Shown piece after piece: positions 17,075 through 25,616 of a stretch of 64,000 nucleotides of DNA. The stretch is from Candidatus Dependentiae bacterium (lineage in GTDB: Bacteria > Babelota > Babeliae > Babelales > Vermiphilaceae): positions 62,001-126,000 of the forward strand of contig JAGQHQ010000002.1 of the NCBI GenBank assembly GCA_020431705.1, written 5' to 3'. Under the pieces are notes generated by a model. It did not search any database, was not told where the DNA came from, and saw only the letters and a list, made by a program, of their open reading frames with translations. How positions within the stretch are numbered: position 1 is the first letter of the stretch; each line of letters opens with the position of its first letter. Position numbers and translations under genes: made by a program.

Positions 17075-18386
17075 TAAATGTATTGCTTTACTTTTGTCCA
17101 CAATACTTTTAAACAGTGCATTTTTTTGGCCACTATACTTTTTTTGGTGTATATTTTTTTTCCTTATTCCGATTTTTTGGTATACGAGGAAATATAACAA
17201 GCTATTTTCTTTTAAGGATGGCTTTATTTGGGGGGTATTTTTTTTTACGGTTCATTGTAGTTCCTTTTTGCAGATTTTAATCAACAAGGGATGTGGCCAA
17301 GGCCGAGTTTTAGCATATGTTCTTTTGGTGATATATATGAGCTTACATAGCGGCATTTGGTTTTTTTTTGCTAATCAACTAACCAAAAAGGTGAGTGTAA
17401 GTTTGGCATGGCTTGCTGCAACGGTAGGCTATTTTTTTTTTATGGATCATTATATTCTTTGGATCTTTGGTGTTGCCTATGGTTATCCATTTGGTAATCC
17501 GTTAATACTTCTATCAGTGTATCCATCGCTTCTTTTTTTACTTACAACGCTTACTCGATATGGATTACTTTCCTGCATCATTTTGTTTTCTTGGTATATG
17601 TCTGCTCAGACAAGAGGGCAGAAATATGTATCTTTTTTATGTATGATTCCATTTTTTACGGGTTTTATTATAGGAATAGAAGATGTTGTTGTGCCAAAAT
17701 ATGTGCAAAGAATTGTGATTATAACGCCATCGAAAGTACAAAGGCATCCCCTGGATATAGCACAAGAGATTGCGCATAAAATAACATTAGTTTCCCAAAG
17801 GTATAAAAGAAGTAATAGTATTATTATTATGCCTGAATCGAGTTACCCATTTCCATTAAATCAACAGCTAGATATAGTTGAATTATGGCAAACAAACAGC
17901 TTGATAGACAAGCAAACTGTAATAATCGGATCTCACAAAATAAAAAATAAAAAACTATTTAATTCAGCTTATTTAATTTCAAAGTGTCGCATAATGCAAA
18001 CTTATGACAAAATAAAACCAACTCCAATTACTGAATGCATCAACTTTCCACTTAACAAAATTAATTTTTTAAAAAAACTTCTATTACACGATAGGGAACC
18101 ATTTAACGTTGGATCATCATTTAAAAAATTTCACATTCAACCAAACATAACTTTTTGCCCGTATATCTGTTCTGATTTATTTTTTAGCCCTAAAATGTAT
18201 ACAAAAAAAACACCATTATTTTTAATCAACGACAGCTGGTTTCAACTAAATTATATACCCCGTCTAATGCTATATCACGCTATATTCAAAACAATAGAAT
18301 GGCAAACAAGCAGTATTTACGTTGGACATTCAAACGGCATATTTATTGATAAAACAGGTTCTCAAATACCACTTTTTAAAATATAA
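17067..18386 (+). CDS. lnt: Apolipoprotein N-acyltransferase-like protein (Lnt, nitrilase superfamily)
   Basis: The 439-residue protein has about six N-terminal membrane helices followed by a nitrilase domain. The catalytic triad is recognisable as Glu257 (MPESSYPFP), Lys315 (TYDKIKPTP) and Cys368 (YICSDLFF). Later blocks NDSWFQ and KTIEWQTSSIYVGHSNGIFID match the Lnt C-terminal half. Lnt adds the third acyl chain to lipoproteins on the periplasmic face of the inner membrane. It is somewhat short compared with the usual 500 residues and diverged. The plus strand shifts from G-rich to C-rich inside this gene. Confidence 0.75.
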   Translation: MRDKCIALLLSTILLNSAFFWPLYFFWCIFFFLIPIFWYTRKYNKLFSFKDGFIWGVFFFTVHCSSFLQILINKGCGQGRVLAYVLLVIYMSLHSGIWFFFANQLTKKVSVSLAWLAATVGYFFFMDHYILWIFGVAYGYPFGNPLILLSVYPSLLFLLTTLTRYGLLSCIILFSWYMSAQTRGQKYVSFLCMIPFFTGFIIGIEDVVVPKYVQRIVIITPSKVQRHPLDIAQEIAHKITLVSQRYKRSNSIIIMPESSYPFPLNQQLDIVELWQTNSLIDKQTVIIGSHKIKNKKLFNSAYLISKCRIMQTYDKIKPTPITECINFPLNKINFLKKLLLHDREPFNVGSSFKKFHIQPNITFCPYICSDLFFSPKMYTKKTPLFLINDSWFQLNYIPRLMLYHAIFKTIEWQTSSIYVGHSNGIFIDKTGSQIPLFKI

Positions 18387-18432
18387 TAACAACATTACTT
18401 TAAAATCATAAAAACCCTAGAAAGGCCAAACA

Positions 18433-18894
18433 ATGAAAGTCTTTTTACTCAAAGATATTCCAAGCGTTGGAATGGCTGGAGAAATTGTAAAAGTAAAACC
18501 AGGCTATGCAACCAATTTTTTGCTTCCTCGCAAATTAGGTGTAGAAATAACCAAGAAAAATGAGTCTATTTTTGCTGAGCGCCAAAAAGTCATTGAACAT
18601 CGTAGTGAAGTTATTGCAACAGAAACATCAATGCTCGCAGAAAAAATTAAAGCGCTCACCCTTATTTTAAGAGAAAAAGTACATGGTGACGGTGACAATG
18701 AGGGTAAACAAAAATTGTACGGTGCCATCAGTGCATCAGAAATTGTTGATGCACTTGCTACAAAGGGAATCCGAATCTCAAAAAGCCAGGTTGAATTTAG
18801 CAAATCAATTAAGACAACTGGAACATTCGAAGTCACTATCAAGTTGTCTTCACGTTTGAAACCAAAAGTAACCATCAAGGTGATGTCAGAGTAA
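18433..18894 (+). CDS. rplI: 50S ribosomal protein bL9
   Basis: The 153-residue protein begins MKVFLLKDIPSVGMAGEIVKVKPGYATNFLLPRKLG, the bL9 N-domain that binds 23S rRNA, followed by the long connecting helix and a C-domain with KLYGAISASEIVDAL. AAAGG lies just upstream. The rplI-dnaB order is common in bacteria. Confidence 0.97.
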   Translation: MKVFLLKDIPSVGMAGEIVKVKPGYATNFLLPRKLGVEITKKNESIFAERQKVIEHRSEVIATETSMLAEKIKALTLILREKVHGDGDNEGKQKLYGAISASEIVDALATKGIRISKSQVEFSKSIKTTGTFEVTIKLSSRLKPKVTIKVMSE

Positions 18895-18950
18895 GTATAC
18901 ACAAAAATAACTAACATCATTATTGTTATACAAGAAAGTTTTGGTTTTAT

Positions 18951-20324
18951 ATGCGCAATGGCAATAGACATTCGTCACAAGCTCATTTAGTTAGACCTGA
19001 AAAAATATTGGGACGCTCTTTGCCATCACATTCGGAAGCAGAACGGGCAATTCTTGGTGCGATTCTATTGAATGACGAATACGTTGCTCTTGTCAGTGAA
19101 TTACTCAAAGCAAGTGATTTTTATCACATACCGCATCAAATTATTTATCAGGCAATTCTTGATGTGTCAGCCCAACTTAAGCGGATTGATCTCATTACAC
19201 TACAAGATGAATTAACAAAGAAAAATAAACTCGAAGATATTGGCGGTATTGTGTACCTCATGTCACTTCAAGAAGATATTCCAGCTATTGGATTACTCGA
19301 ACAGCATGCAAAAATTGTCAAGGAAAAGTCAGTATTAAGATCGCTCATTAATTCTGCTGCTGATATTATTACCAATTGCTACAATCAAAATGAAACTGAT
19401 ATTGATCGCGTATTGGACGAAGCAGAAAAAACTATTTTTCAAATATCAGAAAAAAGATCAAACCAAAATTTTATACAACTTAATATTTGGTTAAAAAAAA
19501 CATTTCAACATCTATCTAACATTAAAAGCCATAGCAAGGGAATAACTGGTGTTCCGTCTGGTTATAAGCAACTTGACTTGATGTCTTCAGGATTTCAAGG
19601 TGGAGATTTAGTTATTTTAGCCGCACGTCCTTCAATGGGAAAAACAGCACTTTCTTTGAGTATTGCAAATAATGCAGCCTTTAGTGGTGCTACTGTTGGT
19701 TTTTTCTCTTTGGAAATGTCAGCTGAACAACTAACCCTACGAATGCTTTCAGCAGAATCAGGTATTTCGCATCATAATATTCGCAATGCAACCATTACAT
19801 CAGATGAGTGGGTTGAATTGACAAATGTCGCAGCAAAGCTTGCAAATATGAAATTATTTATTGATGATACCGCAATGCTTTCTGTGATGGAATTACGTGC
19901 AAAAGCGCGAAAGCTAAAGATTGAGCATAATTTACAGTTCCTAATAATTGATTATTTACAGTTATTACATAGCAAAAAAAGACATGAAAATAGACATCAA
20001 GAAGTTTCAGAAATCTCTCGTTCTTTAAAAGGACTTGCAAAAGAGTTAAATATTCCTATATTAGCGTTATCTCAACTTTCTCGAGCTGTTGATAGCAGAA
20101 TGGACAAACGCCCCATGCTTTCTGATCTAAGAGAGTCTGGCGCAATTGAGCAAGATGCTGATCTCATTATTTTTTTATATCGAGATGTTGTGTATAATCA
20201 AGATACAGAAAACCCAGAGCTTTCCGAACTTATTGTTGGCAAGCAGCGTAATGGGCCGACAGGAACCGTCTATCTCAATTTTATTCGCGAACTTACCAAA
20301 TTTGAAGATTTTCAAGATATGTAG
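18951..20324 (+). CDS. dnaB: Replicative DNA helicase DnaB
   Basis: The 457-residue protein has the DnaB N-domain (LPSHSEAERAILGAIL) and a RecA-like helicase core. The core carries Walker A in AARPSMGKTALSLSIA, FFSLEMSAEQL, Walker B in LQFLIIDYLQLL, ALSQLSRAVDSR and a C-terminal PELSELIVGKQRNGPTG. It unwinds DNA ahead of the fork as a hexamer. Length is normal. The start has no clear ribosome binding site. Confidence 0.97.
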   Translation: MRNGNRHSSQAHLVRPEKILGRSLPSHSEAERAILGAILLNDEYVALVSELLKASDFYHIPHQIIYQAILDVSAQLKRIDLITLQDELTKKNKLEDIGGIVYLMSLQEDIPAIGLLEQHAKIVKEKSVLRSLINSAADIITNCYNQNETDIDRVLDEAEKTIFQISEKRSNQNFIQLNIWLKKTFQHLSNIKSHSKGITGVPSGYKQLDLMSSGFQGGDLVILAARPSMGKTALSLSIANNAAFSGATVGFFSLEMSAEQLTLRMLSAESGISHHNIRNATITSDEWVELTNVAAKLANMKLFIDDTAMLSVMELRAKARKLKIEHNLQFLIIDYLQLLHSKKRHENRHQEVSEISRSLKGLAKELNIPILALSQLSRAVDSRMDKRPMLSDLRESGAIEQDADLIIFLYRDVVYNQDTENPELSELIVGKQRNGPTGTVYLNFIRELTKFEDFQDM

Positions 20325-20328
20325 AAAG

Positions 20329-20337
20329 TGATATACT
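20329..20337 (+). promoter_or_regulatory. Extended -10 promoter close to the start of the PmtA-like gene (possible leaderless transcript)
   Basis: TGATATACT is an extended -10 element ending 7 nt before the ATG at 20345. Initiation at the usual distance would start the RNA at or next to the ATG. No ribosome binding site is present. Confidence 0.5.
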
Positions 20338-20344
20338 CACGCCT

Positions 20345-21070
20345 ATGAACAGTAAAGTAAAGAAAAGTCTTATTGTAATAATACTACTCGCCGGATTTTT
20401 GTATCACGGTGCACATTGGTTTTGGGGAAAAAATTTTCTTCATTTTTTTAGTGGTTTAGTGCAAAATCCATTCCAAGTTGGTGCTTTTACACCATGCTCA
20501 CGTTTTGTAGCGAAAGAAATTACTAAACAAGTAAAAAGGGCTTCCGATACTGGTCATTTGAAAGTTCTGGAAGTTGGTGCTGGGTCTGGTATATTTACTC
20601 AAAAACTTGAAAAAATTTTAGGACGTCGTAGCGCTCCTTATACATTAGATGTTGTCGAGATTGAAAAAAAATACTGCAATCTCTTACATAAACGTTTTGA
20701 TAAAAATAATAATATAGCTATTCATTGTACAGACATTCTTAGCTGGAGGCCAGCCTATAAATATGATTATATTATTTCTGCTTTGCCATTTACTTTGTTA
20801 TCATTCAACTTTGTTCGAACAGTATTTTCTTTGTATAAAAACCTATTGCAACCTAATGGGATGCTATCTTATTATGAACACATGTGGCTTCCAGGGCTTA
20901 AACAACATTTTTTAACAGGAAAAGAGGGAGAGGACTACAAAGCAAAACGAACTTATCTACAAAAATTTATAAAAAAATATTCTTTCAAAAGTGTCGATAT
21001 CTGGGCAAATGTAACCCCAGTACGAGTATATCACGGAACATTTAAGCCAGAAGAATCTCAACATCTTTAA
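20345..21070 (+). CDS. Membrane-anchored SAM-dependent methyltransferase, PmtA-like
   Basis: The 241-residue protein has an N-terminal hydrophobic segment (about 8-22). It is followed by NPFQVGAFTPCSRFVAKEI, a block typical of PmtA phosphatidylethanolamine N-methyltransferases. The SAM-binding motif VLEVGAGSGIFTQKL and an acidic VVEIEKKYC follow. ISALPFTLL corresponds to the PmtA post-I/motif IV region. PmtA enzymes methylate phosphatidylethanolamine towards phosphatidylcholine. An rRNA-dimethylase relative is the main alternative, but the VGAFTPCSR block favours PmtA. Substrate is inferred. Confidence 0.68.
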   Translation: MNSKVKKSLIVIILLAGFLYHGAHWFWGKNFLHFFSGLVQNPFQVGAFTPCSRFVAKEITKQVKRASDTGHLKVLEVGAGSGIFTQKLEKILGRRSAPYTLDVVEIEKKYCNLLHKRFDKNNNIAIHCTDILSWRPAYKYDYIISALPFTLLSFNFVRTVFSLYKNLLQPNGMLSYYEHMWLPGLKQHFLTGKEGEDYKAKRTYLQKFIKKYSFKSVDIWANVTPVRVYHGTFKPEESQHL

Positions 21071-21095
21071 CCAACAGAGAAAATAAGGAAATTCT

Positions 21096-22646
21096 GTGAA
21101 AAAATTTTTTCATATTATAAATGTACTTGTTTTTTTTACCGCTGCAATAAACGTAAATACTTCTCAACTATATGCTAAAACAAAAAATAAATGGTTAGAA
21201 ATTCAACAAAAAGGACATAATGCTGTTGTGCAAATTTTTTGTCACAATGTTATTACTGATCTTATTATTCCATTCCGCATGCCCGAAGAAAAGAGTTCTT
21301 GTTCAAGTGGCTTTTTTATTAAACAAAATAATAATTTTTTTATAGTAACAAACGCTCATGCTGTTGGTACACAAAAAGAAGTGTATTTTTGCCTTCCTGC
21401 AGCAGGAAATAGACCATTTAAAGCTTATGTTTTAAGCATTGCGCCAGAACGAGACCTTGCATTGCTTAAGCCAATCAAAAAGTTCAATCACTATATGCAA
21501 GAATATTTTGGATCAATTCATTACCTAGAGCTTGCAGATTCTGATATGGTAGCAATAACTGACGAAGTTTTAGCATTAGGTTATCCACTTGGCCAACAAG
21601 GTATAAAGGGGACAAAAGGTGTTGTTAGCGGTTGGCACCAGGGACTGATTCAAACAGATGCACCAATAAATCCAGGAAATTCTGGTTGTCCATTGTTAAG
21701 CCGAGATGGAAAGGTCATTGGTATAACATGTAGTGGTATACCACAAGCGCAGAATGTTGGCTACTTTATTCCCGTCAATGAACTTAAGCTTATTTTACCA
21801 GCGCTGCACGAACATGCCTTAGTAAAAAAACCATTTTTAGGAATTTTATCAATTAACGCAACAGATGCTATGACTGATTTTTTAGGTAATCCACGGCCGG
21901 GTGGTTGCTACGTTGTCGAGGTAATCAAAGATTCTCCTCTGTATAAAGCGGGTGTACAAAGTGGCGATATGATTTATGAAATTGATGGTCATAAACTTGA
22001 TATTTATGGTGATATGCAAGTTGATTGGTTTTTTGATAAAGTTTCACTTATTGATTATGTTGCGCGTTTGGCAATAGGGCAAACAGTCAATCTTGTTTTA
22101 TACCGCAACGGAGAACGTAAAGAATTAGAAGTTGATTTTGATTATTCTCAAGATTTACCAATTCGTCATATTTATCCAGGATATGATAAAATTGATTATC
22201 GTGTTTTCGGTGGCATGGTTATTATGCCTCTTTCGCTCAATCATGTAGCAATTTTTGAAAAACATGCACCTGGTTTACAACGCTATTGCAAGCTGAAAAA
22301 CCAAGTTGAGCCACGTTTAATTATTACGCATATTTTTTCAAATACTGCGTTGCATCTATCTCGTACTATTGCACCGGGTGTTGTTATAAATAAAATCAAT
22401 GATAAGCAAGTAAAAACGCTAGAAGACTTTGATCAGGCATTATCAGATAGTATTACAAGCGGCTACCTTACCTTAAATGTTGTCGATACTATCACTAAAG
22501 CATCGGATAGCATACCGGTAGTTTTATTGTTTGAAGAATTACTAAAAGAAGAAATAACATTGTTGCAAACATATCATTATCCATTACTTGAAAGCACAAA
22601 ACAATTGTTTGAAAAAGCAGGTTATGCGGATGCATTAAACCATTAG
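21096..22646 (+). CDS. HtrA/DegP-family serine protease with PDZ domain
   Basis: The start is GTG at 21096 with AAGGAA upstream. The 516-residue protein has a signal peptide (1-28) and a trypsin-like domain with the complete triad: His88 (VTNAHAV), Asp120 (ERDLALL) and Ser196 (NPGNSGCPL). A PDZ domain follows (about 240-340, with GGCYVVEVIKDSPLYKAGVQSGDMI). A second, weaker PDZ-like region lies near 420-470 (APGVVINKINDKQVKTLEDF). It probably works in periplasmic protein quality control. Confidence 0.9.
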   Translation: MKKFFHIINVLVFFTAAINVNTSQLYAKTKNKWLEIQQKGHNAVVQIFCHNVITDLIIPFRMPEEKSSCSSGFFIKQNNNFFIVTNAHAVGTQKEVYFCLPAAGNRPFKAYVLSIAPERDLALLKPIKKFNHYMQEYFGSIHYLELADSDMVAITDEVLALGYPLGQQGIKGTKGVVSGWHQGLIQTDAPINPGNSGCPLLSRDGKVIGITCSGIPQAQNVGYFIPVNELKLILPALHEHALVKKPFLGILSINATDAMTDFLGNPRPGGCYVVEVIKDSPLYKAGVQSGDMIYEIDGHKLDIYGDMQVDWFFDKVSLIDYVARLAIGQTVNLVLYRNGERKELEVDFDYSQDLPIRHIYPGYDKIDYRVFGGMVIMPLSLNHVAIFEKHAPGLQRYCKLKNQVEPRLIITHIFSNTALHLSRTIAPGVVINKINDKQVKTLEDFDQALSDSITSGYLTLNVVDTITKASDSIPVVLLFEELLKEEITLLQTYHYPLLESTKQLFEKAGYADALNH

Positions 22647-22675
22647 CAAAAAATAAGCACAACAGGAGAAGGGTA

Positions 22676-23191
22676 ATGGTAGTGTTGGGCATTGATCCAG
22701 GTTTGCGCTTTAGCGGTTACAGTGTTATTAAAGAAGATAAAGGAACTACTTTTTTAATTGATTGCGGTTATTTGGCGTTACCTCAAAAAAAATCTATTGC
22801 GCATCGCCTACGACTATTCCATGACTTTTTTGATCAAAAAATACAGAAAAAAAATATTACCGATATAACCATAGAAATACCATTTTTGGGAAAAAATGCA
22901 CAAAATTTCTTAAAGCTTGGTTATCTACGTGGAATTGTTTATCTATTATCAGACTTACATGAAATCAATTTGCATGAGTATTCGCCACGTGAAGTAAAAC
23001 AAGCAGTAACTGGCTTCGGCGGCGCAAGTAAAGAACAGGTTGCGCGCATTCTGTTACAACTTTTTCCCGGTTTACAAAAACCAAAACGAGAAGACGTAAC
23101 TGATGCGCTTGCAGTAGGTCTGTGTGGTTTATGGCGAAAAAAGAATATCCAAATTAATAACACAACCTATAAAGACTATAAAATAACCTAA
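22676..23191 (+). CDS. ruvC: Holliday junction resolvase RuvC
   Basis: The 171-residue protein begins MVVLGIDPGLRFSGYSVI (first catalytic Asp in GIDPG). It has ITIEIPFLGKNAQNFLKLGYLRGI with a catalytic Glu, SPREVKQAVTGFGGASKEQV, and the C-terminal KREDVTDALAVGL with the last acidic residues. An AGGAGAAGGG ribosome binding site precedes it. RuvC cuts four-way junctions during recombination repair. Confidence 0.95.
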   Translation: MVVLGIDPGLRFSGYSVIKEDKGTTFLIDCGYLALPQKKSIAHRLRLFHDFFDQKIQKKNITDITIEIPFLGKNAQNFLKLGYLRGIVYLLSDLHEINLHEYSPREVKQAVTGFGGASKEQVARILLQLFPGLQKPKREDVTDALAVGLCGLWRKKNIQINNTTYKDYKIT

Positions 23192-23283
23192 AACCATTGC
23201 ATTTCTGTTCTCATTTTTTGTATACAACTGATATAAGGGGCAACATAATAAGGTGTAGTTAACAATTAAGGGGGATTAATACG

Positions 23284-23778
23284 ATGCAGTCAGGTGAAAA
23301 GCACAAGCAAAATAATCTATTTGTATATGAAAGATATGTAGATTTAACAAAAGTACATCACATAGGAACATCTCTTCAGGAAGAAGATATTATAAAAATA
23401 CAGCACATATTTATGTCTTGCGGTGTTCACCATGTAAAAATAAAAAATATAACAGCAGGGCGCGAAATTATCGCTAAATTTTTAAACGCTCTTAACTGTT
23501 ATTGTGAAGTAGGATGTCTAACTATGGAAAAAGATCAACTTTTCGATAACGTATGGGATATGTATTATCATCTGATTGGCGGTGGTTATATACAGTGTAA
23601 TCAACTTGTAAAACGTGAGCAATTTTTTGTAGATGAATTTTATGCAGATTTTTTATGGGTCGAAGCAACTGACAAACTCATGTTACAATCATGGTTTGTA
23701 ATGATACAGAAAGCACTAGTTGACCTGCATATTGACCAATATGTACCCATCATTTTTTTGTCATACGAAGATCAATAA
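23284..23778 (+). CDS. Hypothetical protein, 164 residues
   Basis: The gene has its own strong GGGGG-containing ribosome binding site and stands alone between ruvC and the dif-like site. The product is predicted soluble and cytoplasmic, with no signal peptide or membrane segment. It looks like a mixed alpha/beta domain rich in aromatic and histidine residues. No family is recognised. The intact frame and good initiation signals support a real gene. Confidence 0.6.
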   Translation: MQSGEKHKQNNLFVYERYVDLTKVHHIGTSLQEEDIIKIQHIFMSCGVHHVKIKNITAGREIIAKFLNALNCYCEVGCLTMEKDQLFDNVWDMYYHLIGGGYIQCNQLVKREQFFVDEFYADFLWVEATDKLMLQSWFVMIQKALVDLHIDQYVPIIFLSYEDQ

Positions 23779-23905
23779 TTACGTAAAATGATTTACTTGC
23801 AATACCAAAATTTTGATATAGTATTGAGTGTAAGTGGCTTCTTATCTTTGAATAAAACTTCTCACACATTTCATGAAATTCTTATGTGGTAGCAAAGAAT
23901 GATTT

Positions 23906-23933
23906 ATTTCTGATAATGTATATTATGTAAAAA
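23906..23933. other. dif: dif-like chromosome dimer resolution site
   Basis: The 16-base core ATAATGTATATTATGT (23913-23928) is identical to the centre of E. coli dif. The layout fits an 11-bp XerC arm (ATTTCTGATAA), a 6-bp spacer (TGTATA) and an 11-bp XerD arm (TTATGTAAAAA). It is intergenic and lies 8.4 kb from a Xer recombinase gene. The site is where XerC/XerD resolve chromosome dimers and marks the replication terminus. Confidence 0.72.
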
Positions 23934-23980
23934 AATAGATACCCTCGAAAAGCTTTTACTAATCGATGGTATCGTTGATT

Positions 23981-25591
23981 TTAGCTATAATAAATGCCAG
24001 CCCTTATCGACAAGCCCCATGTGTCGAGTGCTTTGTTTCCATTGCCAAATTCGATGTCAAATCCGGCACCTAAAAACGCTGAATAATCTTCTCGTTTCCA
24101 CATATGTTGTCCGTAAGCAAACAACGTATGTGAAATTGCGCGCGGTGCTCGACTGCGATCAAAATCAAGTTTGCTAAAAATATTGTGCTGATTCAAAAGA
24201 TTACTATTAGAATCTGCATCAACATTCATTCCTGATGTCATTATTATCGTTGACGTTGGATCAACTAAACCAATACTAGATCCCCCAGCACCTGACAAGC
24301 CCTTAATGCCATAATCTTTTTCATCCAAATCAGAGCCGCAGATGCATAGCCTAATTTTATCGCAGTCAAATCTTTCGCGTGCACGCGCCCAAAGATTATA
24401 ACCTAGATCAAAACTCCACGCTTTATAGTCGATGCGTGCTGCAGCAAGAAGCTCCATCTGCCAATCAAAATGAGAGCGGACAACAACAGAAAACACGTCT
24501 GCAAAATTAACAAGATTATTATTATAGTCTCCGTCAACATTAAACTCCTTAAGCAACAAATATCGACTTGCACAACCGTTGTCCTTTAAATCAAAACAGC
24601 GGCATACGTGGCGGGCAAAAAGATGTGTGGCATATATATCAAAAGTACCATTGACGCTGATATCTTTATCTTCCAATTTCCAAAAAAGTGCTTGCCCATG
24701 AAATCCACCACCAACCTGCCATCTCCCATTACCAATACGTGGTTCAAAAATATGCGCCCCTTCAGGCTCACCGCCAGCTGGCGCTATGGTTCGGAAATAC
24801 CAAGCAACATGCCAGTCTTCTTTTGAAACAAAATTCCACCCCAAATTCATAGTAACATCGGCAACACCCCATTTTGATTCTTCGCAACAAACAATTTTGC
24901 AACGCTCAAGCCCTTTTTTCTTGTCGCCAAAGGTAGATTTACCTGCAAATGCATCCAAAGCGCTTGTTGCTCCAACTGCAACTGGATCATTGGTGTTCCT
25001 AACAAAGTTAGCCGCAAAAGTAGCATCACCTTTTTCTAGAATCTCTTCACAGCAATCAAGTTTCCACTGCGTCCATGTTATTGGCAAACGAATATCAAAC
25101 CATGCACCAGAAAGATGATAGTCTAAATCAACATAAAATGACGGCTCAATAACAAAGTTTTGAATTTTAGGGTTTAACATTATTCTACTTTTAAATGTAT
25201 TGGACAAACCCAAATCAACGTTACGAATATTAGTGTCAGTACCCCCAGCAGTGGTATCTGGGCCTACAATAAAAGAGTTACATCCTTTGTTAAAAGAAAA
25301 ATAAGAACCCAGAGTATCCCTATTTCTGTTTCGGTAATACTCAAGAGCCATACTAAACAACCAGGCAAAAGAATCCTCGTTCGATTCAAATTCATGAATA
25401 AAACGATTTGATCCGACATAAGATCGAGCAAGTGATATACCTTGAGATCGTGGAATAAATGGCGCCTTACAAAACTCATCCTCACAAGAATCAGAATCTG
25501 TTGTCGCCGTAACGCAACATGAATCAGCATAAAGCATGCCCGCACATACCATTACCATACATAAAGCTAAAAAATATATACGCTTAATCAT
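23981..25591 (-). CDS. Outer-membrane beta-barrel protein of unknown function
   Basis: The 536-residue protein has a signal peptide (1-22, ending GMLYADS) and then a Cys-rich N-terminal segment. A long region follows with alternating aromatic/polar strands (for example FVIEPSFYVDLDYHLSGAWFDIRLPITWTQWKL), ending LSIRAGIYYS with the terminal aromatic pattern expected for BAM-dependent barrels. The repeated short strands and Gly/Asp turns suggest a porin-like barrel. It is the downstream partner of a beta-helix gene 26 bp upstream and is probably co-transcribed with it. Confidence 0.72.
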   Translation of the reverse strand: MIKRIYFLALCMVMVCAGMLYADSCCVTATTDSDSCEDEFCKAPFIPRSQGISLARSYVGSNRFIHEFESNEDSFAWLFSMALEYYRNRNRDTLGSYFSFNKGCNSFIVGPDTTAGGTDTNIRNVDLGLSNTFKSRIMLNPKIQNFVIEPSFYVDLDYHLSGAWFDIRLPITWTQWKLDCCEEILEKGDATFAANFVRNTNDPVAVGATSALDAFAGKSTFGDKKKGLERCKIVCCEESKWGVADVTMNLGWNFVSKEDWHVAWYFRTIAPAGGEPEGAHIFEPRIGNGRWQVGGGFHGQALFWKLEDKDISVNGTFDIYATHLFARHVCRCFDLKDNGCASRYLLLKEFNVDGDYNNNLVNFADVFSVVVRSHFDWQMELLAAARIDYKAWSFDLGYNLWARARERFDCDKIRLCICGSDLDEKDYGIKGLSGAGGSSIGLVDPTSTIIMTSGMNVDADSNSNLLNQHNIFSKLDFDRSRAPRAISHTLFAYGQHMWKREDYSAFLGAGFDIEFGNGNKALDTWGLSIRAGIYYS

Positions 25592-25616
25592 TATTACTTC
25601 TCCTTTTTTTATTTTC

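Noticed and set aside
17700-24000. Replication origin in this region
   Set aside because: The skew goes from G-rich to C-rich along the plus strand, the direction expected at a terminus, and no dnaA or DnaA-box cluster was seen.
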